From NCBI GenBank assembly GCA_947372405.1, contig CANBTO010000417.1, positions 1 to 5,222 on the forward strand: a stretch of DNA of 5,222 bases, read 5' to 3'. Below the pieces are notes generated by a model. That model was given only the letters and a program-made list of their open reading frames with translations, searched no databases and was not told the DNA's origin. Both the position numbers and the translations under genes were made by a program. This stretch comes from Verrucomicrobiaceae bacterium. Its GTDB lineage: Bacteria; Verrucomicrobiota; Verrucomicrobiae; Verrucomicrobiales; Akkermansiaceae. Below, piece after piece: positions 1 through 5,222 of the stretch (the stretch's first letter is position 1; each line of letters begins with the position of its first letter).

Positions 1-679
1 CCGTGTCGAAATAACCGGGAGACCTGGTGGGAAGGGTGTAGAAATCCGCAGTGAAGGCGATGACCGCTTCCGGGTATAGATCGGCAGAAGCAATGTCCGC
101 ACCCGCGGCCGCCTTGGGATCGACAATCTGTCCCGGCGTTCCGGTCACCAACTGTCCGGACGCATTGAACTTCAACTGCGTGCATTTCACGAAATACACG
201 CCGCCTTCCAGAGCCGTGAGATCTTCCTTGAACTTGGTGTCGTTCTTGCGACGCACCATCGTCTGGACGATATAATCCTTACCTGCAAACTTGCCACTGA
301 TGTTGGCGAGAGTATTGGGAGTGCCGTCATCCGATCGAGGCGCCGAGGTGAGGCTTCCCCTGTACTGATAGACCATCAGCGAGGTGTCCGGCAAATTGGA
401 TTTCTTGATCCAATCGAAGGCCTTGTCAAAGCCGGTGAACTGGCTGGTGGCTGGTGTCTTGGCCGGGAGGTTTGCCTCTTTCCGGTAGGTGACCAGTTCC
501 TGCTCGAGCGTGGAGGTGAGACGATCCGCCTCCTGAACGCTGATCGCCTTCCTGATGCCTGCGGCGGCGGGTGAGAAGACAATGACGAAGCCGGTGAGCA
601 GCACGGCCAACACGCCGATGGCGATGACTGTCTCCAGCAGGGTGAACGCTCGTCTGATGGTGGAGGAAGGGGTTTTCAT
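1..679 (-). CDS. Pseudopilin-like protein with type IV pilin signal, partial (3' end beyond the window)
   Basis: The reading frame is open from the ATG at 679 to the left edge, giving 226 residues without a stop. The N-terminus is a class III (type IV pilin) signal: an 11-residue basic leader ending RRA, then FTLLE with Glu at +5 of the mature protein, then a hydrophobic stretch (about residues 17-36). In this family a prepilin peptidase cleaves before the Phe and the helix packs into a pseudopilus or stays in the inner membrane. The rest (residues 45-226) is a soluble periplasmic domain that I do not recognise; it has one Cys near 166. The ATG is 4 nt past the stop of the upstream pseudopilin gene, so the two are very likely co-translated; no Shine-Dalgarno site precedes it. 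It could be one member of a Verru/Chthon cassette or a GspI/GspJ-type minor pseudopilin; the sequence alone does not decide. Confidence 0.8.
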   Translation of the reverse strand, partial: MKTPSSTIRRAFTLLETVIAIGVLAVLLTGFVIVFSPAAAGIRKAISVQEADRLTSTLEQELVTYRKEANLPAKTPATSQFTGFDKAFDWIKKSNLPDTSLMVYQYRGSLTSAPRSDDGTPNTLANISGKFAGKDYIVQTMVRRKNDTKFKEDLTALEGGVYFVKCTQLKFNASGQLVTGTPGQIVDPKAAAGADIASADLYPEAVIAFTADFYTLPTRSPGYFDT

Positions 680-683
680 GAAC

Positions 684-1418
684 TCAGAAGGTGGAACCGG
701 TGGCGGGAAGGTTTTTCGAAATCTGGTCGGGACTGTGGAAAACGGATGTGCTTCCATTCCGCCAGATCACAAATCCTCCGAAGTCACGCCTGGAGCTTGC
801 CATGACCCTGGGGAGTTGTGCGGTGCTTGCCTTGGTGAGGGTGCGTGCTCCGGAACCGATGACAAAGCTGCAGCCGGGAGTCTTGCAAATCCCCTGAGAG
901 TTGAATTCGTAGATGTAATAATCTCCCTGATAGGCCGGTTTCACGCCCACGATCTTGCTTGAATTAATCGTGGCGATGTCGCCCGTTCCCCCGATCTGGT
1001 CCAATTTGCTCAGCGTCTGGCTGAAGAATGTCTGGTCGGGAAGCAGCGCACCCCGGCTGGATAGAACCCAGTTTGGAGTGACATTGGGATCCGTCTGCTT
1101 TGGCTGACCGGTGGCGGGATCGGTCTCTTCATATGCGACGAGAATGCGCCGGAGGTCATCCGAAGTATTGTTGGTGAGCGTCTTGGCCACCAGCACACAG
1201 GATCTCAGATTCTTACCCACCGCGGTCGTGCGGGCTTCATCAAAAAGGGATTCTGCCGAACCCACGCCGCTGGTGACTCCTTTGCCGCCCACCCCACTGA
1301 GGCCGATGGTTCCGGCCGTCATCAGGATCAGGATGATGGCGATGACCACAAGCATCTCCACCAAGGTAAAGGCGGACCGAGACCATCCGGGTTTGGGTTT
1401 CAGGCGGAAATGTTGCAT
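684..1418 (-). CDS. Pseudopilin, GspH/FimT-like or Verru/Chthon cassette D-like
   Basis: A 244-residue protein, starting at the ATG at 1418. The frame stays open to a TTG at 1469, which would add 17 residues, but the ATG gives a normal 16-residue basic leader (MQHFRLKPKPGWSRSA). This is followed by the prepilin cleavage motif FTLVE (residues 17-21, Glu at +5) and a hydrophobic helix to about residue 40. Residues 53-80 (GSAESLFDEARTTAVGKN and on) resemble the segment after the helix in GspH/FimT pseudopilins. The C-terminal GGFVIWRNGSTSV resembles their closing strand. Cys 179 and Cys 183 may pair. The predicted role is a minor pseudopilin that primes or tips a short pilus-like filament in the periplasm. 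Verru/Chthon cassette proteins of Verrucomicrobiota have the same layout, so membership there is possible. It sits 74 nt downstream of galE and 4 nt upstream of a second pseudopilin gene. Confidence 0.82.
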   Translation of the reverse strand: MQHFRLKPKPGWSRSAFTLVEMLVVIAIILILMTAGTIGLSGVGGKGVTSGVGSAESLFDEARTTAVGKNLRSCVLVAKTLTNNTSDDLRRILVAYEETDPATGQPKQTDPNVTPNWVLSSRGALLPDQTFFSQTLSKLDQIGGTGDIATINSSKIVGVKPAYQGDYYIYEFNSQGICKTPGCSFVIGSGARTLTKASTAQLPRVMASSRRDFGGFVIWRNGSTSVFHSPDQISKNLPATGSTF

Positions 1419-1452
1419 TGGATTTGAATCGAGTTGGCGAAATGTGATCGGG

Positions 1453-1470
1453 CTTGCTCGCGTTCGCAAG
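1453..1470. repeat. Short inverted repeat upstream of the first pseudopilin gene
   Basis: CTTGC (1453-1457) and GCAAG (1466-1470) are perfect inverted arms around an 8-nt GC-rich centre. The repeat lies in the 74-nt gap between the galE stop and the pseudopilin ATG at 1418. It could be an operator half-site pair or a weak hairpin in the galE 3' end. There is no T-run, so an intrinsic terminator is unlikely. A five-base arm can easily arise by chance. Confidence 0.2.
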
Positions 1471-1492
1471 TGAAAATGTCAATACATCGCAA

Positions 1493-2518
1493 TTACGAGA
1501 CCTGGGTGTTTTCGGGGAACCTTCCACGATTGGAGCCGCTCATCCAGAGCCATGCGGGACGGACCATGTCCCGGACATCCCGGCGGCTGGCCTCCCAGCC
1601 GAGCACCTGTTTTGCCAGCGCTGGATCGGCGACAAGGGAATCCGGATCCCCCGCGCGACGCGGGCCGAATTTCAGCGGAACTTTTTCCCCGGTGACTTCC
1701 TCGACCGCTGCAATGATCTGTTTCACGGAGACTCCAACTCCGGTCCCAAGATTGCAGCGCACGGATTCACCGCCCGCCGCGAGGTGATCCAACGCACGGG
1801 CATGGGCATCGGCGAGGTCCTCGACGTGGATGTAATCGCGGATGCAGGTGCCATCCGGGGTATTGTAGTCGGTTCCGAAAACCTCGAGATGATCGATTTC
1901 TCCGGTCACGGCCATCATGACGCGTGGGATGAGATGGGTTTCCGGATCGTGATCCTCGCCGATCAAGCCGTCCGGCGAGCAGCCGCTGGCATTGAAATAA
2001 CGCAAACAGGCGCTGCGCAGGCCCCAGGCCTCGCCGCAGTCCTTGAGAATCCATTCCACCATCAGCTTGCTGCGGCCGTAGGGGTTGATGGGATCCTGAT
2101 GGTTCGTTTCCGTGATCGGCAGTTTGTCCGGCACGCCGTAGGTGGCGCATGTGGAGGAAAAAACGAACACCTTGCAGCCATACTCCTGCATCACCTGCAG
2201 CAGCTTGATGGGCTCCGCGGTGTTGTTCTGGTAATACTTCAGCGGATTCGTGACGGATTCACCCACGTAGGCGTAGGCCGCGAAATGGACGACCGCTCCA
2301 AAGCGGTGTTTCTCGAACATGGCGCGCGTGAGATCCTGATCACCGACATCTCCCACAACCAATTCCACACCGGAATCCACGATCGCTTTTTCATGGCCGA
2401 AAACGAGGTTGTCGAGAACGACGATCTTGCGTCCCTGGCTGGCCAGCAGGCGGACGGTGTGGGAGCCGATGTAGCCGGCCCCGCCTGTGACGAGAATTGG
2501 CGCGTTTTGAGTAGTCAT
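1493..2518 (-). CDS. galE: UDP-glucose 4-epimerase (GalE)
   Basis: A 341-residue cytoplasmic enzyme that interconverts UDP-glucose and UDP-galactose using tightly bound NAD. It feeds the Leloir pathway and provides UDP-galactose for cell-surface polysaccharide. It is a full-length extended short-chain dehydrogenase. The NAD-binding motif TGGAGYIGSH is at residues 11-20, followed by the ribose-binding VLDNL at about 34-38. The active site has FSSTCATYG at 120-128 and YGRSK at 147-151 (catalytic Tyr147 and Lys151). RYFNASG (173-179) and CIRDYIHVEDLA (225-236) are GalE signatures for substrate binding. Position 123 is Thr where the E. coli enzyme has Ser124, a substitution common in this family. 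The ATG at 2518 is chosen; a TTG at 2536 would add only six residues, and the Rossmann fold starts directly after the ATG. A purine-rich AGAGAAAG lies just upstream. Two pseudopilin genes follow on the same strand. Confidence 0.95.
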   Translation of the reverse strand: MTTQNAPILVTGGAGYIGSHTVRLLASQGRKIVVLDNLVFGHEKAIVDSGVELVVGDVGDQDLTRAMFEKHRFGAVVHFAAYAYVGESVTNPLKYYQNNTAEPIKLLQVMQEYGCKVFVFSSTCATYGVPDKLPITETNHQDPINPYGRSKLMVEWILKDCGEAWGLRSACLRYFNASGCSPDGLIGEDHDPETHLIPRVMMAVTGEIDHLEVFGTDYNTPDGTCIRDYIHVEDLADAHARALDHLAAGGESVRCNLGTGVGVSVKQIIAAVEEVTGEKVPLKFGPRRAGDPDSLVADPALAKQVLGWEASRRDVRDMVRPAWLWMSGSNRGRFPENTQVS

Positions 2519-2531
2519 GCTTTCTCTGAAG

Positions 2532-2561
2532 ATCAAACCCGAGAACCCGTTCCCCTGTCAA
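2532..2561 (-). promoter_or_regulatory. Candidate sigma-70-type promoter of galE
   Basis: Read on the minus strand there is a perfect TTGACA at 2561-2556. After 18 nt comes TTTGAT at 2537-2532, which matches four of six bases of TATAAT. Transcription would begin near 2525, leaving a leader of only about 7 nt before the galE ATG. This would be close to leaderless. The -35 box is convincing; the -10 box and the short leader are not. Confidence 0.3.
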
Positions 2562-2578
2562 CCCATGCGAGCAGTGTC

Positions 2579-2607
2579 TCGAAAAATCTCCGGAAAACCA
2601 TTCGAAT
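2579..2607 (+). promoter_or_regulatory. Weak candidate promoter of the Tyr-rich lipoprotein gene
   Basis: TCGAAA (2579-2584) and TCGAAT (2602-2607) are 17 nt apart and each matches four of six bases of the sigma-70 consensus. The second box overlaps the 8-bp palindrome ATTCGAAT (2600-2607). Initiation would leave a leader of about 22 nt before the ATG at 2637. This is the best match in the divergent region on this strand, but it is weak. Confidence 0.2.
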
Positions 2608-2636
2608 AAAAACCCGATTCGTGCTGTCGTAGCCGC

Positions 2637-3518
2637 ATGAAGAAAAATCTTCGTCATTGGGCAGCCGCCGCGGTAGGAGCCGCGGCCGCATTCGCATTCA
2701 CCTCCTGCGTTTACGATCCCTACTACGCACCCGCCGGCGGCACTGCCGCTGTCGGATACGGCTACGGTTACGGATATGGTGGCAGTCATTTCAACACTTC
2801 GGTCTTCGTCTCCACGGGCAACCCGAGATGGGGCTACGACCCAAACTGCTACAGCTACTATGACTACCAGCGCCGCTGCTACTACGATCCCTACCTGAAC
2901 GGCTACTATCCGGTGGGCTACCGTCCCGCGGTGGTCGTGGGATGTCCTCACCCGTATGGCTGGCGCCCGGGGAGCGGCTACTGCCCGCCCCCGCGCTATG
3001 TGAGCAACGTGAACATCACGAACTACAGCAACCGCGAGATCAACTATCGCAACACCAACTACAGCTGGGCGAAACAAGTCCACCAGCAATCCTACAACCC
3101 TGGAAGGGTCAACGGACAACGGCCGGACTACAACCACAACGGCAAGCCGCCCTCCTACGGTGGCAACAACTACTATGGCGGTCCGAACCAAGGACCACGG
3201 GTAGCATCCAACGGCCATGTCTATGGCGACTACCAGAGCCAGACCAGAAACAAGAACGGTTACCCGTATGACTCAAGATCCGGATCCAACTCCCAGTACA
3301 AAAAGGGCCAGAAACCATCCGACTACAACAAATACGTGAACACCAAGGGTCCCGTCCAAGGGAAACATGACCCACGCAACTCGCAGATCCAGAACCAACA
3401 GCGCCAGGGAGCCAAACCCGTGAACCAACCGCCTCAAAAAGGCGGCAATCGCCAGCAGGACTCACGTCCTCCCTCCAAAGACGAGAAGGGCAAGCCTTAC
3501 TATCAGGGCCAGGGCTGA
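2637..3518 (+). CDS. Tyr/Asn/Gly-rich putative lipoprotein of unknown function
   Basis: A 293-residue protein with no family that I recognise. The N-terminus (MKKNLRHW, then an Ala-rich helix to FAFTSC at 19-24) looks like a lipoprotein signal with Cys24 as the lipidated residue. FTSC is not an ideal lipobox (a Leu-like residue at -3 is usual), so a type I signal peptide is possible. Residues 40-47 are four Gly-Tyr units; residues 25-121 are full of Tyr with repeated YDP motifs (26-28, 67-69, 83-85) and hold four more Cys (71, 81, 103, 116). Residues 122-180 are Asn/Tyr-rich. From about 180 to the end the protein is Gln/Asn/Lys/Pro-rich, basic and probably disordered. It is predicted to be exported and surface or envelope associated; a structural, adhesive or matrix role is only a guess. 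It stands alone on the plus strand, divergent from galE and ending one base from the rhomboid stop. No Shine-Dalgarno site precedes the ATG. Confidence 0.8.
   Translation: MKKNLRHWAAAAVGAAAAFAFTSCVYDPYYAPAGGTAAVGYGYGYGYGGSHFNTSVFVSTGNPRWGYDPNCYSYYDYQRRCYYDPYLNGYYPVGYRPAVVVGCPHPYGWRPGSGYCPPPRYVSNVNITNYSNREINYRNTNYSWAKQVHQQSYNPGRVNGQRPDYNHNGKPPSYGGNNYYGGPNQGPRVASNGHVYGDYQSQTRNKNGYPYDSRSGSNSQYKKGQKPSDYNKYVNTKGPVQGKHDPRNSQIQNQQRQGAKPVNQPPQKGGNRQQDSRPPSKDEKGKPYYQGQG
2667..2686 (+). other. GC-only hairpin near the start of the lipoprotein gene
   Basis: GCCGCGG (2667-2673) and CCGCGGC (2680-2686) form a perfect 7-bp stem around the loop TAGGAG. It lies 30 nt after the ATG, in the codons of the Ala-rich signal peptide. 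Alanine codons (GCN) favour such repeats, so it may be a by-product of composition rather than a translation-control element. Confidence 0.25.
2754..2777 (+). repeat. Four tandem Gly-Tyr codon pairs
   Basis: Four consecutive 6-nt units of the form GGN-TAY encode GYGYGYGY in the lipoprotein. The third positions differ between units (GGA TAC, GGC TAC, GGT TAC, GGA TAT). The repeat is therefore kept at protein level and is not a fresh DNA slippage product. Confidence 0.7.
3429..3445 (-). other. Small hairpin downstream of the rhomboid stop
   Basis: CCGCCT (3429-3434) and AGGCGG (3440-3445) form a 6-bp stem with a 5-nt loop. Read on the minus strand it lies about 75 nt beyond the rhomboid stop, inside the antisense of the lipoprotein gene. 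The following bases are only moderately T-rich. It might end minus-strand readthrough, but support is thin. Confidence 0.15.
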
Positions 3519-3519
3519 T

Positions 3520-4263
3520 TCACCTCGCCTTTTGATTCAATCTCGCCTCACGCCGTGCACGATCACGGCGGAGGCGAGCCAGTGTTACGGGTGGACGCAG
3601 AATCCACAATCCGCACAACCATCCCACGATACCACCGGCAAGATGGCAGGCATGTCCCACTTGAAACCATCCTGCCCAGCCGTGGCTCTCGAACCATCGG
3701 CCTGCGGATGAAGCAAATGACAGACCCAGCGCAGGGTCCATCAGGACGAATAACAATTCCGCAATCAGCAGCCCGGCTCCAAGGCTTCTCCCGGATACGG
3801 GTAGCGGAAACATCCGCGACTGGGGGGAAAGCGTGACGAGCAGCAGAAGCAGCCCGACACAGCCGCCAGACATCCCCACCAGCAGCCCTGAGCTCGAGAG
3901 CAAATGCAGCGCTCCGCCTCCGGCGACGCATGCGAAGGCCGACCCCAACATCGCCTTCCAGCCGATCACGTGTTCGATTCTGGAACCGATCGCCAGCAGA
4001 AACAGAGCGTTCAAGCCAGCATGGAGCCAGCCTCCGTGCAGAAATCCGTAAGTCACAATCTGCCAGACTTTGCCGGAAATGAAACCGTGGCGGCTCAGCC
4101 CCAATGCTTCATAAAAGGATCCCATCTCGTCCACGCCACCCAGCAATGACACACCAGCCTGAATCGCGGTGATGACGATGACCAATAACCAAGTCGCACG
4201 CGAATGGCCGATCTGCCTGAGATTCCGGGCGGCATCAGAAAAGAGCACGCCGGAATGATGCAT
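3520..4263 (-). CDS. Rhomboid-family intramembrane serine protease
   Basis: A 247-residue polytopic inner-membrane protein with about six transmembrane helices (roughly 24-42, 80-95, 104-122, 126-145, 161-180, 206-223). Rhomboids cleave single-pass membrane proteins within the bilayer with a Ser-His dyad. The N-terminal-side signature is HGGWLHAGLNALFLL (residues 76-90), with His76, His81 and Asn85 spaced as His145, His150 and Asn154 in E. coli GlpG. The nucleophile motif is GMSGG (130-134; Ser132), and the general base is His207 in HACHLAGG. All catalytic residues are present, so it should be active; the residue after GxSG is Gly where Ala is common. The C-terminus is a short very basic tail (LRRDRARREARLNQKAR) that overlaps a strong hairpin. 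The gene starts 27 nt after nuoC, so it is probably co-transcribed with nuoBC. A possible AGGA lies 15 nt upstream of the ATG, too far for a good ribosome site. The substrate is unknown. Confidence 0.92.
   Translation of the reverse strand: MHHSGVLFSDAARNLRQIGHSRATWLLVIVITAIQAGVSLLGGVDEMGSFYEALGLSRHGFISGKVWQIVTYGFLHGGWLHAGLNALFLLAIGSRIEHVIGWKAMLGSAFACVAGGGALHLLSSSGLLVGMSGGCVGLLLLLVTLSPQSRMFPLPVSGRSLGAGLLIAELLFVLMDPALGLSFASSAGRWFESHGWAGWFQVGHACHLAGGIVGWLCGLWILRPPVTLARLRRDRARREARLNQKAR
3542..3578 (+). terminator. 15-bp hairpin at the convergent gene junction (candidate terminator, no T-run)
   Basis: CTCGCCTC (3542-3549) pairs with GAGGCGAG (3571-3578), and CGCCGTG (3551-3557) pairs with CACGGCG (3564-3570). 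Only a single bulged A (3550) interrupts the stem, and the loop is CACGAT. The stem begins 23 nt after the lipoprotein stop, the right place to end or protect that transcript. It also codes for the basic tail of the rhomboid protein on the other strand. No T-tract follows in either direction, so it is not a textbook intrinsic terminator; it may act through RNA stability or RNase stalling. Confidence 0.5.
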
Positions 4264-4290
4264 GGCGGAGTTTTTCGTTCCTGCTGAAAA

Positions 4291-4860
4291 CTACTCGACG
4301 ACCCGGGCGCGAGGTTCGCGACGCACGGTGTCTTCTCCACCAGCGCTGGTTACGAATGGTCCGCCTTCGAGAGGAGCCACTCCGGTGAACGCCACATCAG
4401 GCATTTCAGACGGCCTGCCAGCCAAAGGAAAATCCTTTCTTAGCGGAAAAAACGGGTAGCCCTCCCACATCAGTATGCGCTTCATGTTCGGATGTCCGGT
4501 AAACGGAATACCCATCATGTCCCAGACCTCGCGTTCGTGCCAGTCCGCGCCTACCCAGATGTCAGTCACCGACGGCACGGACTCATCCTCCGCCACAGAC
4601 GCTTTCACCCTTAGGTGGCTGGAGTCGTCCAAAGTTGCAATTTCATACACGATCTCAAACCTTGGATCATTGCCAAAATGATCGACGCTCGAAATGTCCA
4701 GGATCATCTCGTATCCGAGGTCCTTGTGGCACTTCGAAAGCACATCGTGCAGGGCATCCAGCGCAACGATAACGGTCTGCTCGCCGCGGAATTCCACGGT
4801 TTTCAAAATCTTCTCTCCGAAGGATTCACGGAGCTTTGTCACATCGGCTGCGGATGACAT
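4291..4860 (-). CDS. nuoC: NADH-quinone oxidoreductase subunit C (NuoC)
   Basis: A 189-residue peripheral subunit of respiratory complex I (the 30 kDa subunit). It is part of the connecting module between the NADH arm and the membrane arm, facing the cytoplasm. The hallmark is [20 protein letters not shown] (residues 107-126), continuing into [20 protein letters not shown] (127-146). This is the conserved 30 kDa-subunit signature that packs against NuoB and NuoD. The N-terminal half (about 10-90) shows the expected alpha/beta domain, with [11 protein letters not shown] at 53-63. A 43-residue tail rich in Pro, Gly and Arg follows; similar tails occur in other bacterial NuoC proteins. It is not fused to NuoD, because a TAG stop closes the frame at 4291. 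The ATG lies 14 nt after the nuoB stop without a Shine-Dalgarno site, implying translation coupled to nuoB. Confidence 0.96.
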   Translation of the reverse strand: MSSAADVTKLRESFGEKILKTVEFRGEQTVIVALDALHDVLSKCHKDLGYEMILDISSVDHFGNDPRFEIVYEIATLDDSSHLRVKASVAEDESVPSVTDIWVGADWHEREVWDMMGIPFTGHPNMKRILMWEGYPFFPLRKDFPLAGRPSEMPDVAFTGVAPLEGGPFVTSAGGEDTVRREPRARVVE

Positions 4861-4874
4861 GGATATTGGGTATT

Positions 4875-5222
4875 TCAGGATTCGCCGTCGAAAAACGCCT
4901 TCTTCTGGGCCATGGTGGATTCCTCTCCCTCGATCTTCGTCTGGAGTTTCATGAGCGCCTCGATCAGCGCCTCAGGGCGCGGCGGGCACCCGGAAATGTA
5001 AACGTCCACCGGGATCAGGCGGTCGATTCCCTGCAGCACAGCGTAGCTGCGATACATGCCGCCGCTCGACGCGCATGCTCCCATTGCGATGCACCATTTA
5101 GGTTCCGGCATCTGGTCCCAGATCCGTTTCACAGCCAGAGCCATCTTGTAGGTGACCGTGCCTGAGACGATCAGAACATCCGCCTGGCGCGGCGAAAACC
5201 GCATCACCTCCATGCCGAAGCG
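4875..5222 (-). CDS. nuoB: NADH-quinone oxidoreductase subunit B (NuoB), C-terminal part
   Basis: The frame enters from the right edge (first visible residues [15 protein letters not shown]) and runs 115 residues to a TGA. The match to the PSST/20 kDa subunit is clear: [20 protein letters not shown], then [15 protein letters not shown], then [19 protein letters not shown]. NuoB carries the 4Fe-4S cluster N2 that passes electrons to quinone. Two cluster ligands are visible, the Cys of GAC and the Cys of GCPPRP, 29 residues apart as in E. coli NuoB. The paired CC ligands lie upstream, outside the window. The Met at 5213 is internal, not the start. A short polar tail ([18 protein letters not shown]) ends the protein. 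It is followed directly by nuoC. Confidence 0.97.
   Translation of the reverse strand, partial: RFGMEVMRFSPRQADVLIVSGTVTYKMALAVKRIWDQMPEPKWCIAMGACASSGGMYRSYAVLQGIDRLIPVDVYISGCPPRPEALIEALMKLQTKIEGEESTMAQKKAFFDGES

Noticed and set aside
555..962. Plus-strand open frame across the pseudopilin junction
   Set aside because: It crosses the boundary of two well-supported minus-strand genes and shows no domain or start signal.
1454..2632. A 392-codon open frame on the plus strand, antisense to galE
   Set aside because: It covers a clear GalE with all catalytic motifs, has no recognisable domain, and is explained by codon bias leaving the complementary frame free of stops.
2391..3218. A 275-codon Val-rich open frame on the minus strand, antisense to the lipoprotein gene
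   Set aside because: Tyr codons TAC read as GTA/GTAG-type Val-rich text on the other strand, and the frame runs into galE; it is a composition shadow.
4291..4860. NuoC fused to NuoD (NuoCD)
   Set aside because: A TAG stop closes the frame after 189 residues and the following gene is a rhomboid, with no NuoD motif in any frame.
4875..5213. NuoB as a complete 112-residue gene starting at the Met at 5213
   Set aside because: The frame continues upstream as RFG before this Met, and the conserved CC cluster ligands of NuoB must lie further upstream, so this is an internal Met of a truncated view.
1..5222. CRISPR array, tRNA, rRNA, transposase or attachment site
   Set aside because: No regularly spaced repeats, no cloverleaf or conserved rRNA segments, no transposase motifs and no terminal inverted repeats were seen; genes cover nearly all of the window.

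Overview
The window reads as ordinary chromosomal DNA of a free-living, moderately GC-rich Gram-negative bacterium. The best guess is a member of the Verrucomicrobiota (Verrucomicrobiae, Luteolibacter/Haloferula-like). This guess rests on tandem pseudopilin genes beside housekeeping genes, on a NuoC with a long proline/glycine tail, and on the near absence of Shine-Dalgarno sites. It is an inference; no rRNA or tRNA marker is present.

From the right edge leftwards on the minus strand: the C-terminal 115 residues of NuoB (5222-4875), NuoC (4860-4291), and a rhomboid-family intramembrane serine protease (4263-3520). These three lie head to tail with gaps of 14 and 27 nt and look like one transcription unit, with the rhomboid gene sitting where nuoD would be expected. 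Facing them on the plus strand is a tyrosine/asparagine/glycine-rich putative lipoprotein (2637-3518). Its stop codon is one base from the rhomboid stop. Just beyond that junction, inside the last codons of the rhomboid gene, lies a 15-bp hairpin (3542-3578) that could end transcription of the lipoprotein gene.

A 118-nt divergent region (2519-2636) separates the lipoprotein gene from galE (2518-1493, minus), the UDP-glucose 4-epimerase. After a further 74 nt come two pseudopilin genes on the same strand (1418-684, and 679 to beyond the left edge), separated by 4 nt. They are probably co-translated components of a type II secretion or type IV pilus-like machine, or of the Verru/Chthon cassettes known in this phylum.

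Functionally there are three blocks: respiratory complex I with a membrane protease, a lone surface lipoprotein, and sugar-nucleotide metabolism followed by pseudopilins. No mobile element, CRISPR array, RNA gene or defence system was seen. The points most worth a second look are the coding-embedded hairpin, the nuoBC-rhomboid linkage and the unrecognised Tyr-rich lipoprotein. There is no clear sign of a wholly new system.
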